Of a stretch of 64,000 bases of DNA, positions 1 through 7,475 are shown piece after piece; the stretch's first letter is position 1, and every line of letters starts with the position of its first letter. Below the pieces are notes generated by a model. That model worked only from the letters and a program-made list of their open reading frames with translations. It had not been told where the DNA came from and did no database searches. Origin of the DNA: Candidatus Tectimicrobiota bacterium (GTDB taxonomy: Bacteria; JACPUC01); contig JACPUC010000012.1 in NCBI GenBank assembly GCA_016192455.1, forward strand, positions 65,735 through 129,734, read 5' to 3'. The translations under genes and the position numbers were made by a program.

Positions 1-2
1 TG

Positions 3-608
3 GCGGCGGTGCTGCGCAGCGCGGCGTTCTGGCAGCTCAGCGCCGGGTTCTTCGTCTGCGGCTGGTCGGTCGGCGTGGCGCTGACGCACCTCCCCGCCTT
101 CACCACCGACGTGGGGTATTCGACGGAGATGGCCGGACTGCTCCTTGCCATTATCGGGGGGATGAATGTCCTCTCCACCCTGCTCTACGGCGGGCTGTGC
201 GACAGGAGCGGGAAGAAATCGCTGCCGCTAGCGTCGGTCTACTTCATCCGCGGCATCGCGCTGCTCTTCCTCTTCGCTTCTTCCGCGGCCTGGGCGCTTT
301 ACGTCTTTGCCGTGCTGGCGGGCATCTCCTGGCTGGCCACCGTTCCCATGACGTACGGGCTGGCGGGAGATCACTTCGGGCTGCGCAACATCGCCACGAT
401 CATCGGCATCGTCTTCTTCTCCCACCAAGTTGGAGCGGCGGTCAGCTCCTGGCTGGCGGGCTGGTGGTTCGACCAGTACCAGAGCTATGCCGCCATGTGG
501 CTCCTGGCGGCCCTCCTCTGCTTCGCCGCCAGCGCCGTCAGCGCCATCGTCAAGGAGGGAAGCGCCATCCGCGCACCGCTGCCGGCGGAGCAGCCGGCCA
601 CCCCCTAG
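3..608 (+). CDS. MFS transporter, C-terminal part (cut by window edge)
   Basis: The reading frame is open to the left edge, so this is the C-terminal half of a longer gene. The visible 200 or so residues hold about six hydrophobic helices. Between the second and third is a short basic loop with the sequence GGLCDRSGKKS, the A-type loop (G-x-x-x-D-R-x-G-R/K) that major facilitator superfamily proteins carry. The tail after the last helix is short and Pro/Ala rich. The protein should be an inner-membrane secondary transporter; the substrate cannot be read from this part. It ends just before a dispersed repeat element and converges on the MetE-like gene. Confidence 0.75.
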   Translation, partial: AAVLRSAAFWQLSAGFFVCGWSVGVALTHLPAFTTDVGYSTEMAGLLLAIIGGMNVLSTLLYGGLCDRSGKKSLPLASVYFIRGIALLFLFASSAAWALYVFAVLAGISWLATVPMTYGLAGDHFGLRNIATIIGIVFFSHQVGAAVSSWLAGWWFDQYQSYAAMWLLAALLCFAASAVSAIVKEGSAIRAPLPAEQPATP

Positions 609-609
609 C

Positions 610-799
610 GTTACGTTTCACAAGTTCTATGATCAATGTGATGCTTTCCTCGTGCCATTTAGGAGGGGGAATTTTTGTGGGGGACCCTTGCTCCCCCACA
701 CCCCCAATCCCCGCGAGCTGCGCAGCAGCTCGCGTAAGGGGGGTGGGCAAGGGGAGATGGTTCCCTCGCCCACTATGTGATATACTTTGAGAAACAGCA
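610..799 (+). repeat. Dispersed intergenic element R1 (MITE-like, hairpin-forming)
   Basis: One of four good copies of an element of about 190 bp. It starts with GTTACGTTTCACAAGTT and ends with ACTTTGAGAAAC, so the ends form a short imperfect terminal inverted repeat. The centre is a perfect hairpin: arms CGCGAGCTGC (712-721) and GCAGCTCGCG (725-734) around the loop GCA. Outside this the C-rich stretch 686-711 and the G-rich stretch 736-757 extend the pairing. The copy at 5067-5258 matches over its whole length, roughly four bases in five by eye. It fills the gap between two convergent genes and encodes nothing recognisable. Confidence 0.8.
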
Positions 800-819
800 C
801 ATGACCGCCACGCGCCTCC

Positions 820-1851
820 TCAAGCCGCACCGCTGAGCTCGCGGCGGACGATCTTCGCCCCTTCGACCAGCGCCTTCAGCTTCGCCTTGCCGAGGTAGCG
901 CGGGATGCGCGCCAGGCCGCAGTCGGGGCTGAGGAAGAGCTTCTCCGCCGGCACCGCCTTGAGGAGGAGGCGGATGCGATCCGCCACCTGCTCCGGCGTC
1001 TCGATGGCGAAGCTCTTCAGGTCGATGACGCCGGCGGTCAGCTCCTTGTCGCACTTCACCTCCGCCCACATTCCCGCTTCCGACATCTCGCGGTTGGCGA
1101 ACTCGAGGGCGAGGTTGTGCGCGGCGCAGTCGTTGAGGGCCGGGAAGAGCGGTCGATAGGTGCGGGCGCTGTAGCCGAAGCCCCCCAGGGTGCCGAAACA
1201 GATGTGCAGGCCGAGCTTGGCCTTGACGCCGTCCACGCAGCGGTTGTAGCAGTCAACGAGAATTTCGGGCCGCATCGAGAAGACCTGGAAGACCTCATCC
1301 ACCTGGACGTACTCGGCGCCCGCCTCCACCACGGCGCGCAGCTCCTCGTTAATGATCTTACAGAGGTCGTAGGAGATGTCGCGGCGGCGGCCGTAGGCGG
1401 CGCCTTTCTCGATGTGCGTCGCCAGCGTCAGCGGACCCGGCACCGGCACCTTGATGGGGTGCGTCGTGCGCGTCTTCGTGTAGGCGAACTCCTCGCGCAG
1501 CCCCAGCCCGTTCGGCGCCGTGACGCGCTCCATGGCGTCGAAGTGGTGCTGGCCGTCATAAGCGAGGACGCCCACCTTGCGCGGCAGGTCGCGCTTGCGC
1601 AGCCCCGCGAAGTGATCGTAGAAGCTCAGGATGTAGCCGACGCGGCGCATCTCGCCGTCGCTGACGATGTCGAGGCCGGCCTCCTCCATGTCTTTCAGGG
1701 CCGTATCGACGGCGTCGTCGTACGCCTCCTTTGCGTCCACCTCGCCGAACTCGCCGCCGGCCATCTTGTCATAGACGGCGTACATCCAGCTTGGGATGGA
1801 GTGGCTGCCGATGGTGGCGGTAGGGAGGAGGGGAAGGTGATCGAGGGCCAT
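820..1851 (-). CDS. MetE C-terminal-type (cobalamin-independent) methyltransferase
   Basis: This 343-residue protein belongs to the UROD/MetE-like superfamily and corresponds to only the catalytic half of methionine synthase MetE (about 750 residues). The zinc ligands expected for thiol activation are present: His216 and Cys218 in HICFG, Glu250, and Cys311 in SPDCGL. Members of this short family move a methyl group onto or from a thiol such as homocysteine or coenzyme M; here the real donor and acceptor are unknown. The start is supported by an AAGGAG ribosome site just upstream. It lacks the N-terminal folate-binding half, so a role as the housekeeping methionine synthase is not assured. Confidence 0.8.
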   Translation of the reverse strand: MALDHLPLLPTATIGSHSIPSWMYAVYDKMAGGEFGEVDAKEAYDDAVDTALKDMEEAGLDIVSDGEMRRVGYILSFYDHFAGLRKRDLPRKVGVLAYDGQHHFDAMERVTAPNGLGLREEFAYTKTRTTHPIKVPVPGPLTLATHIEKGAAYGRRRDISYDLCKIINEELRAVVEAGAEYVQVDEVFQVFSMRPEILVDCYNRCVDGVKAKLGLHICFGTLGGFGYSARTYRPLFPALNDCAAHNLALEFANREMSEAGMWAEVKCDKELTAGVIDLKSFAIETPEQVADRIRLLLKAVPAEKLFLSPDCGLARIPRYLGKAKLKALVEGAKIVRRELSGAA

Positions 1852-1984
1852 GGAAAACTCCTTCTACACGCCTCGGCGAACGGATTCTCACGTCGCTCGG
1901 ACGTGCCGCGGTACTTCAGGATTACTGCGGGCGCCCGCGCCGCCAGGCGGAGAGAGACGCCCAATCTCACGACGCTTCCACCGG

Positions 1985-2068
1985 CGAGCTGCGCCGCATC
2001 TCGCGTAAACGGGATGCGCCCAATTCCCTGCGGATGGGGGGCGCGGCTCCCTCTCGGAACTACGTGAT
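1985..2068 (+). repeat. Partial copy R5 of the dispersed element
   Basis: This piece matches the right half of element R1: a GCGAG / CTCGC hairpin (near 1985-2006), then a G-rich stretch, then GCGCGGCTCCCTC and TACGTGATGG. The left half and the terminal repeat are missing. It lies in the gap before the small membrane protein gene at 2100. Confidence 0.55.
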
Positions 2069-2099
2069 GGAACGTGGGAACACGACGGTAGGATAGCTG

Positions 2100-2549
2100 A
2101 TGCCCGACACCCCGCCAAGCAGTCCAACCAATCTTCGCGCCGGCGGGCCACCGCAGGCGGCCGGTCCTGCCCAGGTTCCCCTGCCGGGGCGGCTGGTCGG
2201 CCTCTACCTCCTGGCGCACCCCGTCCTTAAAGTCCTCGTTCTCTGGAGCGGCAGGAGTTTCCTCAACCTGCAGCCCGCGCGGGGCCGCGGCTGGATCATC
2301 TACGGCCTGGCCGCGCCGTTAGTCGGCTGGCTGGTGTGGCGCCGCCATCCGCGGGCGCGCTTCGCTCTCTACGTCTTCATGACCTTGGAGGCCTGGCGCG
2401 CCTTCGACCGCGCCACCTTCGCCCTGGAGCGTCCCCTGGCCCTGGCCATGGCGGCGGCGATCCTTCTTCTCTTCCAGATGCCGGCGCTGCTCCGCGCCTA
2501 CCCCGCGATTGAGCGCGACCGCTACCGGCGCATCTTCAGCCGCAGGTGA
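2100..2549 (+). CDS. Small membrane protein of unknown function
   Basis: A 149-residue protein that I do not recognise. The first 25 residues are Pro/Ala rich and hydrophilic. Four hydrophobic segments follow (near residues 30-47, 65-80, 86-100 and 113-128), and the end is basic (RDRYRRIFSRR), which suggests a four-helix inner-membrane protein with a cytoplasmic C-terminus. An AGGA ribosome site lies seven bases before the ATG. It converges on the polyferredoxin gene, with that gene's terminator between them. The coding sequence keeps the base composition of its neighbours, which supports a real gene, but no function can be given. Confidence 0.55.
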   Translation: MPDTPPSSPTNLRAGGPPQAAGPAQVPLPGRLVGLYLLAHPVLKVLVLWSGRSFLNLQPARGRGWIIYGLAAPLVGWLVWRRHPRARFALYVFMTLEAWRAFDRATFALERPLALAMAAAILLLFQMPALLRAYPAIERDRYRRIFSRR

Positions 2550-2620
2550 GGGTCTGTGCCGCGGGGCCGGGCGCTCCCTGGCCTGGAACCCATTTGCATA
2601 CTGCTTCCTGACGCGCGCAC

Positions 2621-2646
2621 AAAAAAGGCCGGGCAGCTCCCCGGCC
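2621..2646 (-). terminator. Rho-independent terminator of the polyferredoxin gene
   Basis: Read on the minus strand this is the stem GGCCGGG, loop GAGCTG, stem CCCGGCC, followed by six T. It lies 45 bases after the polyferredoxin stop codon and has the classic G/C stem plus T-run form. Confidence 0.85.
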
Positions 2647-2690
2647 TCGAACCTCCGACGCACCTTTCCCCACAGCAGGGGCAGGCGGCG

Positions 2691-3143
2691 TCAGGACCCC
2701 ACCGCGGCCTCTTCCTCCTCTTCCTCCGGCTGGCGGAGGTGCAGCACGCCCTTGATGCAGGCATCCTCGCAGATGTAGCAGCTCACGCAGCCCTTCGGGT
2801 CCTTCAGCACCGCCACGCCGAACGGCGGGAACTCGTCCTTCCTGCCGATCTCCAGGCAATCGAAGGGGCAGTAATCGACACAGTAGCGGCAGCCGGAGCC
2901 GGTGCAGGAGTCCAGGTCGATGACCGGCTTGGGGCGCTCCTTCGGCTTCAGGCGGTCCACTACCACACCGGTTTGATCCTCGATGGCGGGCTCGGGGCAG
3001 ACCATGCCGCAGGCGCCGCAGTCGATGCACTTCAGCGGGTCAATGATGTGCAGCAGTTTGCTCTCGCCCGTGATCGCCTCGGTGGGACAGACCTTCACGC
3101 AGGCCGTGCAGCCGACGCATTCCTCATTGATCACAAAAGCCAT
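2691..3143 (-). CDS. Polyferredoxin with four 4Fe-4S motifs
   Basis: A 150-residue soluble electron carrier with sixteen ligand cysteines in four groups: C9-C12-C15-C19, C39-C42-C45-C49, C80-C85-C88-C92 and C119-C122-C125-C129. The first, second and fourth are the usual C-x2-C-x2-C-x3-C; the third is widened to C-x4-C-x2-C-x3-C. An extra Cys96 follows the third group. The tail is a run of acidic residues (seven Glu near 140-146). Such proteins pass electrons between oxidoreductases in the cytoplasm. It stands alone, with its own promoter (3278-3305) and terminator (2621-2646), so it is a one-gene unit; the redox partner is not visible nearby. Confidence 0.85.
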   Translation of the reverse strand: MAFVINEECVGCTACVKVCPTEAITGESKLLHIIDPLKCIDCGACGMVCPEPAIEDQTGVVVDRLKPKERPKPVIDLDSCTGSGCRYCVDYCPFDCLEIGRKDEFPPFGVAVLKDPKGCVSCYICEDACIKGVLHLRQPEEEEEEAAVGS

Positions 3144-3277
3144 GGCGGCGGAAACCTTTCATTTTCTTCGACGCTCGACCTGCCGGCTCGCCGAAACATA
3201 CGTCCAAGCGTTCTGCCACAAGCTGCGTGCTGAGCAGCCGTTTCCTTCCCGGTTGGTCGCCTCTCGCGCACACTCTG

Positions 3278-3305
3278 AGTATAGGCAACGAGATCGGCGT
3301 GTCAA
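3278..3305 (-). promoter_or_regulatory. Sigma70-type promoter of the polyferredoxin gene
   Basis: On the minus strand TTGACA (3305-3300), a 16-base spacer, then TATACT (3283-3278). Five or six bases of each box agree with consensus. It would give a leader of about 130 bases ahead of the ATG at 3143. The rest of the gene-free stretch 3144-3455 holds nothing else that I can see. Confidence 0.75.
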
Positions 3306-3455
3306 ATGCGTTCGGGGAGCGGCCGCCTTTGGCGTGATGTGTCTGCCGCCTGGAAGGCCGCGCCGCCGGCGAGGGGAGCACGGCGCCCAATGGCTCACCC
3401 TCACGACTGCCACCGCGCTTTTCGCTGTCAGGCGAAACGCCAGGAGTTGCGTTCC

Positions 3456-3848
3456 TCAATGACGCACCGAATTCTCTCGGAACCAACCCGCCAGGACGGC
3501 TTCGTCAGCCTGTCCCGAGGCGGCAGCCATCATGACGTGATAGGGTCTGCCTTGCGGCGGGCGGAAGGTCCAGCCGTTCAGGGCCAGGAAGGCGACTCCG
3601 GCCAGCAGGGCCGTGCGCTTGTTGCCGTCAATGAAGGGGTGATTCTTGGCCAGGGAGAGGCTGAGAGCGGCGGCGAGATCGAACAGGGTGGGGCGGTCGC
3701 CGTAGTGCCAAAGCTGACGCGGCCTCTGGAGCGCGCTCTCCAGCAGTCCCGCGTCCCGCAAACCCGATCTGCCTCCGAAGCGCATCACGTGTTCGGCGTG
3801 GATCGCCCGCACCATCGGCACGGTGAGCCATCTCGGCTGCCGTTTCAT
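3456..3848 (-). CDS. doc: Doc/Fic-type toxin (death-on-curing family)
   Basis: A 130-residue Fic-fold protein with the Doc signature HPFIDGNKRT at residues 70-79. In phage P1 Doc this loop transfers a phosphate from ATP to elongation factor Tu and stops translation. The short length, single Fic loop and leading RAIHAEHVMRFGG stretch match the Doc branch and not AMP-transferring Fic proteins. The ATG overlaps the stop of the upstream antitoxin gene by four bases (ATGA), so the pair is translated together. All motif residues are intact, so the toxin is probably active. Control is expected to come from the antitoxin and the palindrome at 4105-4124. Confidence 0.88.
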   Translation of the reverse strand: MKRQPRWLTVPMVRAIHAEHVMRFGGRSGLRDAGLLESALQRPRQLWHYGDRPTLFDLAAALSLSLAKNHPFIDGNKRTALLAGVAFLALNGWTFRPPQGRPYHVMMAAASGQADEAVLAGWFRENSVRH

Positions 3849-4084
3849 TCAGCCAGGGCCTTGAGGTCGTCACGGTACTGCCGCATGAACTCCCGTGACG
3901 CCTCGAGCGCCTGAGCGAAATCGGGATCATAGGGAGTGAGCAGCAGCCCATCCGCTGTGCGCACGATGAACACCTCGTCACCCTCGCGCAGGTTGAGGGC
4001 CTCCAGCAGATCCCGATTAAGAATCATGCCCAGGGATGAGCCGATCTTGCGGACCTTCGTGGCGGCGTTCTTGCGGCGAGCCAT
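3845..4084 (-). CDS. AbrB/MazE-type antitoxin
   Basis: A 79-residue protein whose first 50 residues form a SpoVT-AbrB swapped-hairpin DNA-binding domain (KVRKIGSSLGMILNRDLL, then LREGDEVFIVRTADGLLLTPYD). The last 25 residues are a charged helix (ASREFMRQYRDDLKALAE) of the kind that wraps and blocks a toxin. It should neutralise the Doc-type toxin encoded immediately downstream and repress its own promoter by binding the perfect palindrome upstream. Doc toxins classically pair with Phd antitoxins, so this pairing is of the exchanged type. An AGGAG ribosome site precedes the ATG. Confidence 0.88.
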   Translation of the reverse strand: MARRKNAATKVRKIGSSLGMILNRDLLEALNLREGDEVFIVRTADGLLLTPYDPDFAQALEASREFMRQYRDDLKALAE

Positions 4085-4104
4085 AGTCTACTCCTCGTTT
4101 GGCT

Positions 4105-4124
4105 ATTATAATATACATTATAAT
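4105..4124 (-). promoter_or_regulatory. Palindromic operator / -10 region of the toxin-antitoxin operon
   Basis: A perfect inverted repeat of 8 + 4 + 8 bases (ATTATAAT, GTAT, ATTATAAT on the minus strand), centred 30 bases upstream of the antitoxin ATG. Each arm contains TATAAT, so it probably covers the -10 box. It is strikingly AT rich in a GC-rich genome and is the obvious binding site for the AbrB-type antitoxin. I see no strong -35 box. Confidence 0.65.
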
Positions 4125-4245
4125 ACCCTCGCCCGCAACCCACCTCCCAGCGTCTCGTTGCTCGGCGCGCGCCCGTCATGCAACGGAGTGGACTGTTGCC
4201 GATGGTCCACCAAAGTGGGCGTCTCAACCAGGCCGCCCACGTCGG

Positions 4246-5013
4246 CTACTCAATATACAGCGGCGCCGTGGGAAGTTGCAGCCAGTCTCGCATGTCGTGG
4301 CCGACGACGACGCGGGCCTTCTTGGCGGTGTGCAGGTCGTGCAGGCGCTGCATGCTGGCGAGGTTCTCCTCGGCGCGCCACGATACCTTCGGGAGGATGC
4401 AGGTCTCGAGGTTCTCCAGCATGTAGCAGCTATCGGCGGCCAGCACCCAGACGCCGCTCTCCCCCATCTCCAGACGCAGCGACTGGTGCCCCGGCGTGTG
4501 GCCGTAGGTGGGGAAGACAATTACCCGCCCATCACCGAAGAGGTCGTGCTCGCCGTCGATGAAGGTGTACTGCAGCGGGTGGTCGTAGTCGTCGGGAATG
4601 AAGGCGTTTCTCTTGATCTCCGCGGCGTCGTGAGCGGCGTCCCACTCACGCCGGTTGACGATGACCGTCGCCTTCGGGAAGAAGGCGTTGGCGCCGGCGT
4701 GGTCGAAGTGCAGGTGGGAGTTGATGACGACGTCGATGTCGGCGACGCTCATGCCGAGCTGGCGGAGCTGGCTCATGGCGTCGTCGCCGGGACGCAGGCG
4801 GGGCGCGAAGACCTTGTCCAAGCCGCGCCAACGGCTGGCGGCATCGGTGATCGCGTCGGGGTGGATGCCGGTATCGAAGAGGACGTTTCCCTTCGGGTGG
4901 ACGATGAGGAAGAACGGCAGCGGCGCCTGCACCCGCAGGCCCTTCGGCGCGCTCGGCACGAAGACGCGCTTCTCGTGCTCGACGTAGCCTGCCGACATGG
5001 CATAGAGCTTCAC
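4246..5013 (-). CDS. MBL-fold lactonase-like hydrolase (AHL lactonase family)
   Basis: A 255-residue metallo-beta-lactamase-fold protein. The two-metal site is complete: HLHFDH (His100, His102, Asp104, His105), His172 in GHTPGH, Asp194, and a late GHD near residue 238. Size, the N-terminal VLFDTGIHPD strand and motif spacing match the AiiA/AhlD group of N-acyl-homoserine lactonases, which open the lactone ring of quorum-sensing signals; other small lactones or esters are also possible. It has no signal peptide, so it acts in the cytoplasm. A GAGGAG ribosome site precedes the ATG. It lies downstream of the nitrilase on the same strand, with a dispersed repeat between. Confidence 0.82.
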   Translation of the reverse strand: MKLYAMSAGYVEHEKRVFVPSAPKGLRVQAPLPFFLIVHPKGNVLFDTGIHPDAITDAASRWRGLDKVFAPRLRPGDDAMSQLRQLGMSVADIDVVINSHLHFDHAGANAFFPKATVIVNRREWDAAHDAAEIKRNAFIPDDYDHPLQYTFIDGEHDLFGDGRVIVFPTYGHTPGHQSLRLEMGESGVWVLAADSCYMLENLETCILPKVSWRAEENLASMQRLHDLHTAKKARVVVGHDMRDWLQLPTAPLYIE

Positions 5014-5066
5014 GACCCGCTGCTCCTCACGCGCCTTGTCGGCGCAGCCGCACCCGCCACTGGCTG

Positions 5067-5258
5067 GCGTTACCTTTCACAAGTTCGACCAAGAATTTGA
5101 TGCCTTCCTCGTGCCATTTGGTGGGGGGATTTTATGGAGGGGACCTTCGCTCCTCCACACCTCCAAGCCCCGCGAGCTGCGCAGCAGCTCGCGTATATGG
5201 GGTGCGCGAGGGGACGCGGTTCCCTCGCAACATATGTGATGTAATTTGAGAAACAGCC
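5067..5258 (+). repeat. Dispersed intergenic element R2
   Basis: Second full copy of the element seen at 610-799. It starts GCGTTACCTTTCACAAGTT and ends ATTTGAGAAACAGC, giving the same imperfect terminal inverted repeat. The central hairpin is identical in sequence (arms 5171-5180 and 5184-5193). Flanking C-rich and G-rich arms match with small changes. It sits directly after the stop of the nitrilase gene. Confidence 0.8.
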
Positions 5259-5260
5259 CA

Positions 5261-6289
5261 CTATTCGTCCCCGCCGTGCTCTTCCTCGAGCAGGAAGGGG
5301 TTGCCCTCGAGCATGTGGGGGTTGCGGGGTGGCTCCTCCTCCACGAGGACGCGCTGGCGCTTTGGGTTCAGGTGCAGGGAGAGGACCTCGGGACGGGCGT
5401 AGTCGCCCACCGCGTTGCGAATCTGCCGGGCGGAGATGGCATCCTCGAGATCGAGATCGGCGAAGATGACCCCTTCCTTATCTTCGATCGGGCCGGCCAG
5501 CACCTCGCCGCTCGGGCCGAAGATCGCCGAGCGCCCGCCGCCGACTCGCATCATCTCCGGTCGATCGGCATAGCCCAGCTTCGCCACCGTGGCCTCGTCC
5601 GCCACGCCGTAAGCGCTGACCGTGAAGACACCGCCGGCGATGGCGTGGTGGCGCGACGAGACCTCGGTGAAATCGTTGAAGTAGCGCTCGTAGCGGGGGA
5701 AGTGGGTGATGGCGCTGACCCCCGGCCAGAGGGCGGCGTGCACCTGCTCGCCCATGGCGTAGAGCGAGTAGCGGCAGAGGTCCATGAAGTGCTCGCCGCA
5801 CATCATGCCGCCGAAGATGCCGAAATCCCCCTCGACCGTGAACAGGTCCGAACCGTCGCCGTCGCCCCAGACCAGCTTCTCGGCGTGGGTCGGGCGCAGC
5901 TTGCGGCGCCGCGCCGCCAGTTCCCCCTCGCGGTTGAAGAAGAAGATGCTGTTGAAGAGGGCCGTCCCCTGGCGCTCCGTGCAGCCCATGACGACATAGG
6001 CGCGCGCCGCCCGCGCCGCCTCGCCGAGCCGCTGCGTCGCCTCGCTGCCGGCGACCAGGGCGTTTTTGTACAGCTCCTTGGCGAAGTCCATGCCCTCGAA
6101 GGAGGGGAGGAGCCAGACCCAAAAGGGGTAGCCGGGGATGTAGGACTCGGGGAAGACGATGAAATCGGCGCCTTTGGCACCGCACTCGCGGATGAGGTGG
6201 CACGCCTTCTCGACCGTCGCCTCGCGGTCAAGATAGACCGATGCCGCCTGCACCGCCGCCGCCCGCAGCTTGCCGAGTGAGTCGCCCAT
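5261..6289 (-). CDS. Nitrilase (aliphatic nitrilase / cyanide hydratase type)
   Basis: A 342-residue carbon-nitrogen hydrolase of the true nitrilase branch. The catalytic triad is Glu48 (FPESYIPGYPFW), Lys130 (RRKLRPTHAEKLVWG) and Cys164 (MMCGEH). Members turn R-CN plus water into the acid and ammonia. The HAEKLVWGDGDGS stretch after the lysine is typical of nitrilases as opposed to amidases. It is closely similar in its first 60 residues to the gene at 37484-38602 (both begin MGDS and share REATVEKAC), so the two are paralogues. A promoter lies at 6345-6374. The nitroreductase gene diverges from the same gap. No signal peptide; cytoplasmic. Confidence 0.88.
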   Translation of the reverse strand: MGDSLGKLRAAAVQAASVYLDREATVEKACHLIRECGAKGADFIVFPESYIPGYPFWVWLLPSFEGMDFAKELYKNALVAGSEATQRLGEAARAARAYVVMGCTERQGTALFNSIFFFNREGELAARRRKLRPTHAEKLVWGDGDGSDLFTVEGDFGIFGGMMCGEHFMDLCRYSLYAMGEQVHAALWPGVSAITHFPRYERYFNDFTEVSSRHHAIAGGVFTVSAYGVADEATVAKLGYADRPEMMRVGGGRSAIFGPSGEVLAGPIEDKEGVIFADLDLEDAISARQIRNAVGDYARPEVLSLHLNPKRQRVLVEEEPPRNPHMLEGNPFLLEEEHGGDE

Positions 6290-6344
6290 CGCCGCCGCTC
6301 CTCCAGCCTGGGGTTGTTTTTGAGAGAAAGACTGGGCTGGGGGG

Positions 6345-6374
6345 AGTATAGGGTGCGGCCCGAGGCTGGGTCAA
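6345..6374 (-). promoter_or_regulatory. Sigma70-type promoter of the nitrilase gene
   Basis: On the minus strand TTGACC (6374-6369), an 18-base spacer, then TATACT (6350-6345), about 55 bases upstream of the nitrilase ATG. The -10 box is the same as that of the polyferredoxin and yggX promoters. Confidence 0.65.
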
Positions 6375-6523
6375 GAAGCGGCGCAGCGCCACGGGTTCGG
6401 TTGCTTGGCATGCCCTCCCTTAGGTAAGATTGCGGATAGAGTCTTGACGGTGAGAAGGGCGTGTGGCCTGTCCCCATGGTTTTGGGCGCGGCAGGGGCGA
6501 GGCTGAGCTACAAGGAGGAATTC

Positions 6524-7390
6524 ATGGCGTCAAGAAATCCGGAGTCCGCATCCCCCTTTCCCCCCGGCTACGACAGACAGGCGCGCCTGGCCCACGCCGA
6601 CGAGGTGTACCGCGCCATCCGCTCACGCCGCACCTTCAAAGGGGGATTGAGCTCGGAGCCCATCCCTGATGAGTACGTCGAGCGCATCCTCGAGGCGGCG
6701 CGCTGGGCGCCCTCGGGGGCCAACACGCAGCCGTGGGAAGTGATCGTCGTGAAAGAGCGGGAGCTGATCCAGCAGATCGGCCTCTTCTTCACCGACGGCT
6801 TCACGAAGATGAAGACGGCCCAGCCGGATTTCCCCGTCGATAACAAGAAGTACATGTGCCACGTGCCGCTCATGCTCGTGGTCATCGGCGACAAGCGCTT
6901 CATCAACTGCTATCCCCAAGTCGGCGGCTGGGACGGCTGCGTGGAGATCTTCTACTCCAGCCTCGCCGCCTTCGTGCAGAACATCCACCTCATGGCCTGC
7001 GCGCTGGGGCTGGGCAGCACCTGGGGGACCTGCTTCTCCTTCCACGAGATCAACCTGAAGAAGCTCCTCGGCATCCCGGATATCTACCGCACCTTTGCCG
7101 TCATCCCCATCGGCTGGCCGCGCGCCAAGCGCAAGGATAGCTGGCGCAAGCCGGTGGCGTCGTTCGTGCACGCCGAGCGTTACGACCCGGCGCGGCTGAA
7201 GTCCACCGCCGAGTTCAGGGAGTGGATCGGCCCGGTGCGCTACTCCCGCCTGCGCAGCGACGGCCGCGTGCATGCCGACCCGGCGCCGGCGATCGAATAC
7301 GGCTCGCTGGTGGCTTGGGACGTGAACCTCGACTCACGCTACGGCGACAGCTTCCCCGCGCCGAGCCGCGCCAACGGCGGGGCGGCGTAA
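6524..7390 (+). CDS. Nitroreductase-family FMN oxidoreductase
   Basis: A 288-residue protein of the NfsA/NfsB nitroreductase fold. The family's FMN-phosphate segment AIRSRRTFKG and the WAPSGANTQPWEVIVV segment are clear, as is the late ALGLGSTWGT stretch. These flavoproteins reduce nitro groups, quinones or enones with NAD(P)H. It is longer than the common 200-220 residues, with an added region in the middle and a C-terminal extension of about 50 residues. The start at 6524 is chosen because AAGGAGGA lies just upstream; an in-frame ATG further 5' has no ribosome site. It is followed by a flavin oxidoreductase gene on the same strand 85 bases later. Confidence 0.82.
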   Translation: MASRNPESASPFPPGYDRQARLAHADEVYRAIRSRRTFKGGLSSEPIPDEYVERILEAARWAPSGANTQPWEVIVVKERELIQQIGLFFTDGFTKMKTAQPDFPVDNKKYMCHVPLMLVVIGDKRFINCYPQVGGWDGCVEIFYSSLAAFVQNIHLMACALGLGSTWGTCFSFHEINLKKLLGIPDIYRTFAVIPIGWPRAKRKDSWRKPVASFVHAERYDPARLKSTAEFREWIGPVRYSRLRSDGRVHADPAPAIEYGSLVAWDVNLDSRYGDSFPAPSRANGGAA

Positions 7391-7475
7391 GCGCTGCCTG
7401 CCGCGCCGCGGCTCAGGGCCGCGTTCCACGGCACACCCTGATCATGCGCAAGGCGCCAAGCAAAAAGGAGTGAAC

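Noticed and set aside
820-1851. Housekeeping methionine synthase MetE
   Set aside because: Only the catalytic half is present; the folate-binding N-terminal half is absent, so only the general methyltransferase family is claimed.
2691-2693. TGA of the polyferredoxin as a selenocysteine codon
   Set aside because: The read-through sequence is a short Arg/Pro/Cys stretch with no family likeness, and a standard terminator follows.
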